Source: Allantophomopsis cytisporea (taxonomy: Eukaryota > Ascomycota > Leotiomycetes > Phacidiales > Phacidiaceae). From it: a stretch of 64,000 nucleotides of DNA. Positions 35,855 through 46,876 of the stretch are shown here, piece after piece. The stretch is from positions 62,001 to 126,000 of the forward strand of contig CP103034.1 of assembly GCA_024752435.1 (NCBI GenBank). The letters are read 5' to 3'. A program made the position numbers and the translations under genes. The notes beneath the pieces are model-generated. The model ran no database searches. It was not told where the DNA came from and saw nothing but the letters and a program-made list of their open reading frames with translations. Numbering within the stretch: position 1 is the stretch's first letter; every line of letters starts with the position of its first letter.

Positions 35855-38800
35855 CTATTTTCGTCGTTCATGAATCTTCTCATGTCTTTTACAATCATTC
35901 GCCCTCGTAAATGCCTTCCCACATTCCGAACAAGAGAAAGGACGTTCTCCTGCATGACTCCGCAAGTGATTTCTTAGTTGAAACCCACGTGTGAATCGCT
36001 TTTGGCAAAGATGGCATTCCCACTTTGTCGAAGGAGTCGGTCTTGTCGTCACTTTGAAGTCATTGGCAAGATCTTCGAGCTCGGGATGGAAAAAGCGTTT
36101 GTGCTTCTCCAGATCCTTGTTTGTCCTAAGTCCGAATTCAGCAATGGAGCAGCCGGGATAGTCGCATTGAAAGGGCCTATCATGACGATTGATGTGCTTG
36201 TCGCGAGCTTTGGAATCCTTAAACCCTTCGTAAAAATAGAAGCATCTTATCTTAGGGCATTTGAATGTGTTTTCACCGTAAAACTCTCCCATTTTCTTGT
36301 ATTCTTCTGATGATAAATATGAGGTGGGAGGTGAGAGTTTTTCGAGTAGCTTGCGGTTTCGATCAAGAGCTGAGTTCAGAGTCTCAATACTGACGTTGTT
36401 CCTAAATTCTGGTCCTTTCCGATCGTGACAGTGAATATGGTTCCATACGTCGAGGAGGTCTTCATAGAACTGGTGCCTCTCAAATGACTTGCAGTCTTCC
36501 TTAGCTATCCCTAGAACAGTATCCTGCTTAATATCATCCTCATACTTATCAGCAAATTCTCTCAAAGCATCACCAAGGTCTTCCAAGGCCTCCTGAAATT
36601 GCTCATTTGATGACATGGAGTCCGGCGCCTTGACAATCGTCCGAACGTGTTCAAACCATTTAGCAGTTGCATAGTCTTGGAAAGAAAGACTTCCTTCCAC
36701 TGTATGTCTCCGGAGATCCTCCTTGTCGATTTCGTCATCGAAACATTCGAAGGTTAGGTATCGTAAACATAGTGCTGTCAAACTGCACTCAACTGACCAT
36801 ACATGAATATGATTACTGCTTGTTATGTACCTTTAGAAGGATGAGTTGGGAGTATTCTTGATATAATTACAACAGGTGTCAAACTTACATTTTTGCAGTA
36901 GTGTGAACCAATTCAATCCGATCTCCTGGAAATATTTGAACAATCGAGCCACAATAAAATTGAATATTATCGCGTAAACAAAGGTCTTCGAAATCTATGG
37001 ACTGATTGCTTGTATTCATTGAAACTGCCGCCTGGATTTCTCGCCAATAAAGTGGTCTCTTCGCACAAACCATCCAACCTAGAAGCTTGCACGTAGTGAC
37101 CCACTCCGCCCTTTTCAGGCTGCGGTCTAAGCGGTGGATTATTCTTTCATAACTAGAATTAGAATTAGTAGTGGACTTATAAACTATGAGGTTTATAGGA
37201 TATTTCATTGCCGACCAAAGATGAGCAAAGCCCTGAAAATTTGGTAAACGTAACTTGTGGATCCTGTCCGGACACAAGCACTCTCCTTCATTTCGAGGAA
37301 TTATAGACATTTAACTCATGAAAAGAGACCAGGGAGGATTCTAATTCAGGTCTGCAATAATAGGTGAAGCTGTGTGTATAGTTGGGGGTCTACGAAAGTG
37401 AGATGACTGAGGTGTTTCTCTCAATTTCGTTAGTGACCTCTGCCCAAATCAGTAGTAAAGCTCTCACAAACAATACTACCTATATTTTCACAAATGCTGG
37501 AAAAACTTGAGTGGGATATAAGAACTGACAACTTACGCTGTTTCGAGTCCTTCGGGAAATCTATATGTCTCAATTTCTTCAAGAAGAGCCGCTCGCGACT
37601 CCTGAGCTTTCAGGTTTTCCATAACTAACTTTGCATAGAGAAACATTCCTATTCGCATTAGCTAAGGATACGAGTTGAGGCATGGAATCTACCTTTGGAT
37701 CGTGCAAAAGTGGCTTCTCGTATATATTCAGTTTTGTCCACTTTCAGATCAAATTTCTTTTGGATCTGTGTACACCAGTTTCCGATATACGAAGCGATGT
37801 CGTTTTTGTTGTCATCTTCGGTCAACTTGAATATAGATGCCGAAACCGATTCCGAATTAAAAGTCTTTTCGATGTCTGGGTAATTCTGGCTGACAAATAG
37901 CACGCGAAGCTTTCCCGGATGTTCTTCATCACAGGTATTTACCATTGCCGTGAAGAATGAAAGTAATAATTTTCGTTGGGCGGAATCACATTCGTCTAAT
38001 CCGTCGATAATTATGAATTGTCGCCTTTTGATTCTCTCACAGCAAAGTCTCAATAGCTTTTCAGCAAGACCCTGAGTAGTCAAGTGAACCTCTCCGCTAG
38101 TTTGGAGCTTCTCATGGAAGTACGGGATGAGCTCTTGAAAATTCGTTAACAGTTGACTCAGGATTCCTCTAAATACTGAGATGCAGGTGTTCTTTTCCAA
38201 ATCGTTCTCATTGCAGTAGAAATAAGCCGTCGACGATGTTACGTCTTTACAACATTCGTCAATGATGACGGACGCGAGAATGGTTTTTCCTGGTGATGTC
38301 AGCAAGTCACATTAGTGGACAGGGACCGGGTAGGATGCCATAGAAACGTTGGAGCCTACCAACGCCAGGAATGCCGTTCAGCCATAGGATCGAAGACATG
38401 GGAATATCTAAATTCATCCATTCATGGATTTTCTCCGCTTTCAAAACCCAGCCCCCGCTATCTGAATTTATACCTCTAATGGAACAAAACATTTCATGAT
38501 CCACCTCGGTAGTTGATGCTCTCAGCCATACCAGTACCTCGCGATGATTTCTGGTTTTCTCCGCTTTCTTTTGCGCTTTAAGTGAAAGGAGACTAGAGAA
38601 TCTGTCGTGCATATAGGTTTGAAGGAGAAAAGAAAGATTTTGGCTATCTTCTTGATGTTGTCGTAAATGAAGAATGTTTGCCTGCTCGTTGATCATGTTT
38701 TTGTGATGGCTAAGCTCTTCCAAAATATGTTGGAATCGAGTATCGAAGTCTTTCCACATTGATTGAAAGATTTGCCGCCAAACTGTGGTTTTATGCTTGT

Positions 38801-39460
38801 TAGCTATATATTCGACGTTAACGGGTCGTTGAGGAGCGATTGCCTTTTCCTGAGAAGAAACGAAAAGCCTTCTTATGGAATTCGAGTATGTCCGTGTACA
38901 TGAGAACAAGAACTTTCTTCATTTCTGGGCTGGATCTGAAAAGAAATTCATACTGCTCTAGCAGTGGTATGTGTTCTCCGATCTTGCTATATGCATCCAG
39001 TAGAACTTCAAACGATTCCACCCATGTGCTCGCTGCCTGTATAGCAAACTAGTTAGTTTGTTGACCATGCTGATGTTGCAATGCTTGACAGAGATGATGG
39101 ATATCATGACGACTTTACGCCTTATGACCGAGATCATGATGAAAAAGGTGTCGATGAGACAATTCATCGACCTCAATACACTCTTACCTGTAAGATGAAC
39201 TTCATAGGCCCCCAAACGAATGCGACGATATCAGAGACATTTACAAATATCTCTATAATCTTGCCAAACTGTTCCATAGCTTCTAGGAATGACTCAAGGC
39301 GAGCCATGTTCATCATATTTTTGGTGTTCTCCTGATCTCTTTGGATCTTTAGGGCCTCTCTGCGAACATCGTTTATTGTCACAATCTGGAAGCTCTCCTG
39401 CTCTTCCTTCGTGAGTCGTGATTTGAATTTCGACAGGACCTCATTAAATGCGTCACTCAT
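35855..39460 (-). CDS. NACHT-domain STAND protein with C-terminal C2H2 zinc fingers
   Basis: 952 residues in seven exons: 39460-39188, 39036-38823, 38782-38360, 38289-37693, 37648-37537, 37152-36889, 36830-35855; all junctions keep frame. The N-terminal ~200 residues are helical (FLEAMEQFGKIIEIFVNVSD, FEVLLDAYSKIGEHIPLLEQ, LMYTDILEFHKKAFRFF), the N-domain usual in fungal NACHT proteins. The P-loop WLNGIPGVGKTILASVI (~300) is split by an intron, and Walker B is FIIIDGLDECD. ARC-like helical blocks follow (KLLGWMVCAKRPLYWREIQA, IELVHTTAKMYI). Instead of WD40, ankyrin or TPR repeats, the C-terminus has four zinc fingers, the last two canonical (CHLCQKRF..H..H and CSECGKAF..H..H). Fungal NLR-like proteins act in non-self recognition and cell-death control; that role is inferred here. 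The fifth intron is long (384 nt). Confidence 0.82.
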
Positions 39461-39940
39461 CTTGTGTAATGCAAGAGAATAGACGTAGACGATATCAATT
39501 CCGGTTTACAACTCTCATGGAAGGGGTTCTTATGATGTTAGCCTCTGAAACGGAGTCGTCACTTCATCTTGATGGATATACCCACACTCAAGAGAGAGGC
39601 CTATTTGCTTTTAAGATCTGATGTGAAAGAAGCGTAGTGACTTATCAGGCTTGAGTACAACAGTGTGTTGCAATAAAGTCACGAGGGACGATGGGGCTGA
39701 AGGTAGAGCACGAAGCCAGCAGAATTACACTACAACTGCATTTTAAATAAGATAGTCACAATGAGGCGATGCAGAGATTTTTGATATATTCATCAGCTAG
39801 GGTATATATGCAAGATCAAGGCGCCGAGGTAGGGTGTGTGGCGGTTGAAGAGCAGAAGAAGCCAGTTACGCTAAACCATTGAACTATAGTGACCTTTGAG
39901 GGCAATCTCAGAATCATTGTCTGCCGTTTAACCCTGGGAT
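39461..39940. other. Intergenic upstream of the NACHT gene
   Basis: No gene seen. It joins the start of the NACHT gene to the inverted-repeat element nest at 39.9 kb. Confidence 0.35.
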
Positions 39941-40087
39941 TGCACTGCAATTTTAGTGTGAAAACAAGGGCTATGGTGACGAGACACCAAGAGCCCCTGG
40001 CTACATGCGCAACGGTATGCTTGGGGCAGGCAGTGCATTAAATGCATATGCATCTCGTATGCATTGTATGCGTACATATGTCGCTTT
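39941..40087 (+). repeat. MITE-like element copy, right end eroded
   Basis: Begins TGCACTGCAATTTTAGTGT, the left terminal sequence of the element family in this region. The next copy begins 147 bp later, which equals the length of complete copies, so this is probably a full unit whose right terminal repeat has decayed. Confidence 0.45.
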
Positions 40088-40237
40088 TGCACTGCAATTT
40101 TAGTGTAAACAAAGAAGACAACTATCTGGTAGTAAGTATTCTCGGTCAGCTTGTTCATAATTCTCAGTAAGTAGAACAAACCTTAAAGTAGCCATGATAT
40201 TTGCTGTAGTAAGCCTCGTTTCTAAGATATCAGTGCA
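40088..40237 (+). mobile_element. MITE-like element, ~150 bp
   Basis: The left terminus TGCACTGCAATTTTAGTGT is followed by AAACAAAGAAG; the right terminus reads CCTCGTTTC..AGATATCAGTGCA, a weakened inverted copy. Internal sequence shares GGTCAGCTTGTT and AGTAGCCATGATATTTGCT with the copy at 41485. There is no coding capacity. Confidence 0.55.
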
Positions 40238-40381
40238 GCACATAGTAGAATATTGTATCAGTAAAACTGCACAGCCCAACTTATTGTAGCCATTTCTATT
40301 GTCCTCGTTGCGACTGTACAGCGACGACGAAAAAGTTATGGTAAGGCAGAATCTCATCGTTCCAATTATGCCTGGAGTAGT

Positions 40382-40640
40382 TGCACTGCATCTTAATTGC
40401 AGACGAAGAGAGTACTGTACAATACTATTGAGGCGAAGTTCAAGCTCACAATCTTGCAATATGCAAAGGCTGAGTTCGTACTCATGTCCACCAAAACTGG
40501 GCGGAGGTTTCGGGGGGGCCCCAGTTCAGCGGCTTGCACTGCATTTTAAGTGTAGATGAAGAGGATCATAGTCATACAATCGTCTCGGTTAGCTTGTTAG
40601 AAGTTCTTGGTGGGAACTTGTTACATAGAGCCTTACTATC
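40382..40640 (+). repeat. Two partial MITE-like copies
   Basis: Left termini occur at 40382 (TGCACTGCATCTTAATTGC, then AGACGAAGAG) and 40535 (TGCACTGCATTTTAAGTGT, then AGATGAAGAGG). Neither has a clear right inverted terminus before the next copy starts, so both look truncated or nested. Confidence 0.45.
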
Positions 40641-40789
40641 TGCACTGCATTTTTACCGTAGACGAAGAGGTTTATTGTTAGGATACGGCTCCAGTCAGCC
40701 AGGTTTGTGGTTTCATAGGGGTTAAATCAGCCTTACAGTATTGTTTGCCATATCGGAACCCTCTTCATCCATACTAATGTTGCAGTGCA
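40641..40789 (+). mobile_element. MITE-like element, 149 bp, both termini present
   Basis: The left end TGCACTGCATTTTTACCGT plus AGACGAAGAGG is mirrored at the right end by CCCTCTTCATCCATACTAAT and GTTGCAGTGCA. The terminal inverted repeat is about 29 bp with mismatches. No open frame, so it is non-autonomous. No convincing target-site duplication is seen. Confidence 0.65.
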
Positions 40790-40916
40790 CCTACTGAAAT
40801 AGCACCAATCAGCTTCAGTCGTCTTTTCCATACCATTTCCTCAATGAGACCGCGCAGAAAACCCCACACGTTGAATGCGTCGGCTTGATCCTAAATGTAC
40901 TGCACCACCGACGGAT

Positions 40917-40955
40917 CTACACTGTAACTTAAGTGCTGACGAGGAGGAACACAAG
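40917..40955 (+). repeat. Degenerate MITE left terminus
   Basis: ACACTGTAACTTAAGTGCTG followed by ACGAGGAGG resembles the element left end with several substitutions. No matching right end was located nearby. Confidence 0.3.
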
Positions 40956-41484
40956 GACTTCTATATTACTGTGTGCATAAATACTTAGTAAAAAGGACTT
41001 TTCATTCAAACCATCCATTATACGTCGTTACGCCTCAACTCAAACTCTTTCTCATGGGCCTGTTCTTGATCGACCACTCAAATCCAAATGTTTCCACTAC
41101 CAAACGGCCAAATTGATCACAATGCAAATCCAGCAAGTTATAAGTAGCCACCAACAACTCTTGATATAATCAGTAAGTTTATCTATCGGAAAACAATAGG
41201 ATTTAGGACCTCATGTGGTCTTGAACATGTGCTTCATTCCTAATTTATCGAACTTCGCAGTCGGACTTCAATACCAGGTCCTAATTCCAAGCGTTAGATA
41301 CCTAGATCCCGCCTTCTCCACCAATATCAAGTAAGAGAATAACTTTAAGGCACTAGCTCTAATAGCTAAGGTACCCGTCCCCGCAGACTTGGCCGTCCCA
41401 ATCTCGGGCAGAAAATATATGCACGGTTGCAACTTTGTTTGCGGCTATTGGTCCCAATGCTCCCTCATTACAAGGTTACTCTTT

Positions 41485-41618
41485 TGCACTGAAATTTTGG
41501 CATAGACAGAGACATCTACCAGACAGTAACCTTGCTCAGCCTATGTAACTTCTCATAGTAGCCGTAATGTTCGCTACCATTGTGACTCTCTCTTTGTCTA
41601 TACTAAAATTGCAGTGCA
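41485..41618 (+). mobile_element. MITE-like element, 134 bp, both termini present
   Basis: The left end TGCACTGAAATTTTGGCAT plus AGACAGAGAC is mirrored by CTCTCTTTGTCTATACTAAA and ATTGCAGTGCA at the right. The right end gives the best view of the terminal repeat. Internal sequence is shared with the 40088 copy. Non-coding. Confidence 0.68.
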
Positions 41619-41872
41619 TCGGAGTAGTTGCGCAGCATAGTTCAACAGATCTTGCTTTACAAAACCATACCTTTCAATTGGAAGCGAAAAAGTCTCATGC
41701 CTCTTAACCTAGTACCTACATAGCAGATCAAAGATCCTGGAGCCCATAGCCCGTCGTCACATTAGGCTGTGTTAGGCAGAAAACATACATGTAAATGGCC
41801 TACTTTTTGGAGGCACGGTTGCAACCTTGTTTTTACGCTTTGCAAACTGGGCGCAGTTCTCGTATAATGCAA

Positions 41873-42020
41873 TGCACTGCATTTTTAGTATAGATAGCGA
41901 GGCTACAAGGGTAGGGCTTCGTCCTAGCATTATAGTTGACAGTGAACCTTGTAATATAATGTATTACAACCAAGATCATAGCTAACATGAGCTGTAGCAA
42001 AGACTTCTCTCATGCAGAAT
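41873..42020 (+). repeat. MITE-like element copy, right end degenerate
   Basis: Begins TGCACTGCATTTTTAGTAT then AGATAGCGAGG. A possible eroded right end (CTTCTCTCATGCAGAATC) lies near 42000-42020, about the expected length away. Confidence 0.4.
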
Positions 42021-42308
42021 CTGTACTACCATCTTGCTGAGAACCAGGATATTTGTAACAAAGCTACTCCTAGCCAAATCTCATGAGGCACAAAGTACGA
42101 GATTTTGTGTTATATATCGTAATATGCCTATATATAGGAAAGACATAGACTACAACACCAATCATAATGAATCTTTCCTACGAGGATATTCAAGGTGTAA
42201 TGTGAGCTAAACAATCTCCTATAAGGCTGGAGAGTCGTCTCAATTCAAATTTATTCCCTCTTTGGCGTCAGGCACAGTCAATGAGCACAGTGCAGGAGAC
42301 CACATTTT

Positions 42309-42435
42309 ACCCTGCAATTCAAATGTCATCTACATGACATTGTAAGAGTTTGAGTGGATTGCAGAGAGGCGTTATGCACTTAGCCTCACATGACAGCCTC
42401 GTCCAGGCTTCCGTCTTAACTAAATTTGCAGTGCA
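42309..42435 (+). mobile_element. MITE-like element, ~127 bp
   Basis: The left end is eroded (ACCCTGCAATTCAAATGTC). The right end CCGTCTTAACTAAATTTG then CAGTGCA matches the family right terminus. It is the rightmost member of the nest and is followed by ~450 bp without recognisable features before the SNF2 gene. Confidence 0.5.
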
Positions 42436-42880
42436 TGCCGGGCGATGAATGTGATATCCTGGCAGTTCGTGTCAATCTATCGAGTGGCATGGTATATATG
42501 CATCATGCTATGTTGTGTCAGGTCCCTCATTCACGCCACCATGCACGAAGATCTTCGGTGATTGAATATATCATAAGAGACATATGATGTTGCATTACGA
42601 ATAGCCCATGCAAGTGCAGCTTGACGATAGAAGAATGACTGCCTCATTCTCAGGCTTACCAAAGACTCAAGCTCTCTTCCTGCTTATCCGCATTTACCTT
42701 GTTGTTAGCACTCAGCCTTGGCATGGGACCATGATATGTTTCTGCTGCGCTTGGATCTTGTCAGCGTGCAGCCTAGTCTACACGTTTCCAGATAACTGTC
42801 AGAGAATGTAAATAAAATAATGCGTGCTCTATGGGCAATTGCGTGTCTCAAAGCGGGTGTCGATTGAGCTACTAGTCATC

Positions 42881-45800
42881 ATGTTCTCACTCAAGCGACC
42901 TTGGTTCGGTGACGATCAGAGTTCGGGGCAGAACTCTCCCCACAAACGGATATCACGAGAGGAGTCCCAATCAAGCAATTTCACAAACAGGTAAGAGCCT
43001 TAGCTGTTACATTGTAAAGATATATGTTCAAATAATTTCAAGTGAAATACCTGTCTCAACCAACTCGACATGGGGAGGAATCTGGAGTGAACTTCTGAAT
43101 TCAGATTTGAGTAATGAGGTTCTCTCAGCGGATACAAATGGCCTCGAGGCTGGTATTCCTTCATTACAGAATGCAGAGGATAGCATCGAGTCTTGGGCTG
43201 CCGACAATTTGCTGTCATCTCAGACTGAAGTGGAAAACATGCCCTTGTATCACCAGACAATTTTCACAGAAAACTCATCAATTGGACCACAAGGCAATGC
43301 ATCTAAGCTTCTGTGTTATGGAATGGTCTGTCATCCCTATTTAGTATCACTGATAAAACAATGATATCACAAGCTCGGGCAACAACTCACAAATCATGTA
43401 CAGATTTACCGCGTCGGGGTGCAAGTTGTCGGAGATATGTTGGAAATTGACAGAAGGCTCAACGCAGATAATGATTCTTCTGCGAGTCATTATTGCAAAT
43501 TCGACATCGAGAGAAATCCAGATCACCTCTCCCTAATATTTCAAGACAACAGGGAGTTTGGTGTCGTAAGCGAACACATCAGTAAGGCGTTGCAAGATCT
43601 CATCGACCGACCATCAATCCAGTTTGACGTTCTTGGCAACACGCTTACAATTCGTGAGGCTATTGGTAGAGCTCATAAAGCGAAGGATGCTGAAATAAAA
43701 GTCAACATAAATGTCTACGGACCAAGTGAAGCCATCAAAGATGTTGCAAACCATTTATCCAAGTCTCATGTTTATTTGCAGCGTCCTGATATCCAGCGTC
43801 CAGAATCGATCTATGAAAATCCTCATTTTCTTCGAATTCCCAATATGACGATTTCGAACTTTGAATACCAATCAGTAGTAGAGAAGGATAAGAGACCGAC
43901 TCCTAATGATCAGGATCGGCTTCGAGAAACGATTTCCGATGTTTACGCTTCACTGACAAGAGGCCGAAAGCTTACTCGTCTCGAAGGAGATCGTCGACTC
44001 AAGACACAATTACTTCCGTAAGTCCAGCCACTCATCACTGCCATACATTGGTCATGAGGAACCTTTGATATGAGCTATCACCGAAAGCGTGCTTTGCAAG
44101 CGAATTCTTCGTATTTTTGTCAAGTACATCGGCTCAACTTTTAAAAACAGACATCAACAAGAGGCACTAGACTTCATGGTACAACGCGAAGTTGGGCCGA
44201 TTACCTCTGAATTTCGCTTATGGAAGCCGATGGAAGGTAATGATGAAGGCTGGTAGGTTTCGAGTGTTAAAAATTCTAGTCACTTTTTCTCTGACTCTCC
44301 AAAGGTATCGTCATGAGGTCACCAAAGGTATCGTCATGAGGTCACCAAAGCGAAATCACGAATTCAAGGGTCAGAAACTGGCGGAGGAATTCTGGCCGAT
44401 GAAATGGGTATGGGGAAATCGCTGTCTATTCTGGCTCTCATCACAAAAACCATTGAGAGGTCTGATAGCTGGATAGATCCTCAGGGCATTGATGTTCCGG
44501 AAGATAGTCACTCAAAGCGCAAGCGCTCTAGAGCTACTCTCGTGATAGTTCCCTCTGCAAGTATGTTCCTTCTACTAAGACTCAAGCGCCATGGCTAAAA
44601 GTACATCTATAGTGATAATTAGTGAGTGGCTCAATGAGATTAACATGTACGGATGACCCTAAAGCGACTCATTATTACTTAATCTCATTGATTTGGAACT
44701 AGACACCTCGATGGAACGCTCAAAACAATCAAATACCACGGACAAGGACGCAAGACACACATTCCTGTCATAGAGGAAGCTGATATGGTATTCACAACTT
44801 ATCATACTCTCGTGGCTGAGCTCGAAGAGAAGAAAAGTCCATTATATAAAACAAATTGGTTTAGAATTGTCCTCGACGAAGGTAAAGAGCTTTATATCTT
44901 TGCCATTGCTTTCAGCTTGGACTAATTCTCGTGTAGCTCATATAATTCGGAGACAAGCAACTACTTTCAATCGAGCCGTTTCCGAGCTTGAAGGGTTTTC
45001 TCGGTGGTGTCTCACAGGCACACCTATTCAGAACCGACTGGAAGACGTCGGTGCACTTTTTGCATTTCTTCGAGTGAAGCCATTCCATAGTACGGCTATG
45101 TTTCGGAGGTTTGTAGCAATACCCTACGAGGAGAGCGACGAGCGTCGAGCTCTCTCTATTCGAAACCTCACGTTACTCCTAGATTCTCTTTGCCTAAGGC
45201 GGTCGCGAGAAGCATTGCATTTACCTGAGCCCCAAGAAGTCATACGGTCTATCGATTTCTCAAGTGAAGAACGCGACCAGTACGAGAATACGAAACAAGC
45301 GATGAACCGTGCTCTTCGCCATGGACCTTCAGAATCCAATAGTAAAAATATCTTAGGCATGTTCCAAATTCAACTACAGCTCCGGATTCTTTGCAATCAT
45401 GGCACCTATCAACATGCGTACTCCTGGAAGCGGCGAAGCTTGATTGATGAGAGAGAAGATGCATTGTGCTCAATCGGTGGTAGCAGCCAAGTCAACTGTT
45501 CAGTTTGCAGACAGTCGATGTCTATCTTGGAATCCGATAAGATTTACAGGAGATCTTCGAAGACCTGCGCGCATGTCCTATGTTCTGATTGCTTGGGTGA
45601 GAATGAACAAATCCATGATGATCGTGCTGAAAAGGCTGTGAAATGTCCTTTGTGCGCCATTAGTTCTGCACCCTTCCCAACAGACCAACACAACACTGGC
45701 CCCGAGCACAATAAGCATTCCTATCTCCGTTCAGAGGGCCACTCATCAAAGGTCGATGCTATCATTACAGATGTTCAGAAAGATCTTTTTACTACGAAAA

Positions 45801-46469
45801 GGTAATCAACTAGCAAAATTATACTTGGAGATAATGCTGACGCTCTGACTCACCTATAGTATCATTTTCTCTTGCTGGACCAACACCCTGAATTTGATTG
45901 CAAGGCACCTCAAGATGAAATCAATCCCTTTTAACATGATAAACGGAGATTCACCTCTTGCCCGCCGGCAGAGAATTCTCGAAAACTTTTCCCAATCTTC
46001 CGATATACCTGTACTCATCATGACTACAGGAACTGGCGCATTTGGGTAAGCATACACCTCTGGTTCTTTACTTCTGCTTTCATTCCTCGCCTGTTCTTTC
46101 CACGCGTTCTCAGCAGAAACTTAAGCTCATGCAAACTCATGAAAATGCCGTCACTGACTTGAAACAGGTTAAACCTTACATCAGCGAACCGTGTTTTCAT
46201 TATTGAGCCACAGTGGAACCCAAGTGTGGAGAATCAAGCTATAGCAAGAGCGCTACGTATGCGGCAAGAGAAGTCTGTACTTATAACACGCTATGTTGTG
46301 AATGGTACTGTTGAGCAGGTAAGTACAGAGCGTGAGATCAAGATGTGTAAGGGCACCCGCTAAATAGTAGACAAGGAAATGCGGTCACAGCAAACTAGGA
46401 AACTCAAGATTGCTGAAATTGGAAAGAATAGAAAGGCGGATTAGTCTTGAGTTGACAGATTCAACTTGA
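42881..46469 (+). CDS. SNF2-family DNA-dependent ATPase with RING finger (Rad5/Rad16/HLTF-like)
   Basis: Chromatin-remodelling or DNA-repair type helicase-like protein in about eleven exons from the ATG at 42881 (MFSLKRPWFGDDQSS). In order: helicase motif I GGGILADEMGMGKSLSILAL, motif II DEAH (the DEA/H codons straddle an intron), motif III WCLTGTPIQNRLEDVGALFA, a C3HC4 RING inserted between the lobes (CSVCRQSM..C.HVLCSDCL..CPLC), then the C-lobe (SIIFSCWTNTLNLIARHLK, TTGTGAFGLNLTSANRVFII, EPQWNPSVENQAIARALRM). Such proteins may carry ubiquitin-ligase and translocase activity. Two oddities: a 23-bp tandem duplication (44305-44350) at the acceptor before motif I, and a last exon that fits the family tail (EMRSQQTRKLKIAEIG) only in a shifted frame (TAG at 46442-46444), while the spliced frame runs to TGA at 46467-46469. 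Confidence 0.75.
44305..44350 (+). repeat. 23-bp perfect tandem duplication spanning a splice acceptor
   Basis: The 23-mer beginning GTATCGTCATGAGG and ending CACCAAAG is present twice in perfect tandem (44305-44327, 44328-44350). Because it ends in AG, each copy is preceded by a usable AG. Splicing from the donor at 44253 to the second copy restores the frame into the Walker A motif; splicing to the first shifts it. Confidence 0.8.
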
Positions 46470-46876
46470 CACTGAAAACCAGGATTGCAACATATCCACC
46501 AAATACCTATTCTATTTGCCTGGAGTTCATGTTTCCCAAACCAGGCTCGGGTCAAGGATTGGACACTCGACTAGGCATCTGCAACTCACCATGACAATAT
46601 CAGGGTACCACGCAAATCAGGAAACCGGCTCACCTCTACGCAATTATTGATGGGCAGATGTAATGACCTTCAAAGTAGAGGTCAGATTCTGATACGAGTT
46701 CTTTTTAGTATAAAGGTTTCTTCTCCTCTTTTGATAATTTCTTAACTATATATATATTTCTAAGAATAAATATATTTTTCATTCCATCGAAGGTTTTGGC
46801 AAGGCTAACGGCATGTCTCATAACCCATGTGACTGAGTGAACTGAATCATGCGCACATAACACTAAAATTAGCCTT
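46470..46876. other. Short convergent intergenic region
   Basis: About 400 bp between the SNF2 gene (plus) and the gamma-glutamyltranspeptidase gene (minus). AT-rich, with TATATATAT near 46750; nothing else seen. Confidence 0.35.

Noticed and set aside
42608..42811. Possible small gene before the SNF2 gene
   Set aside because: 67-codon frame without signal peptide, domain or splice-supported extension; likely chance.
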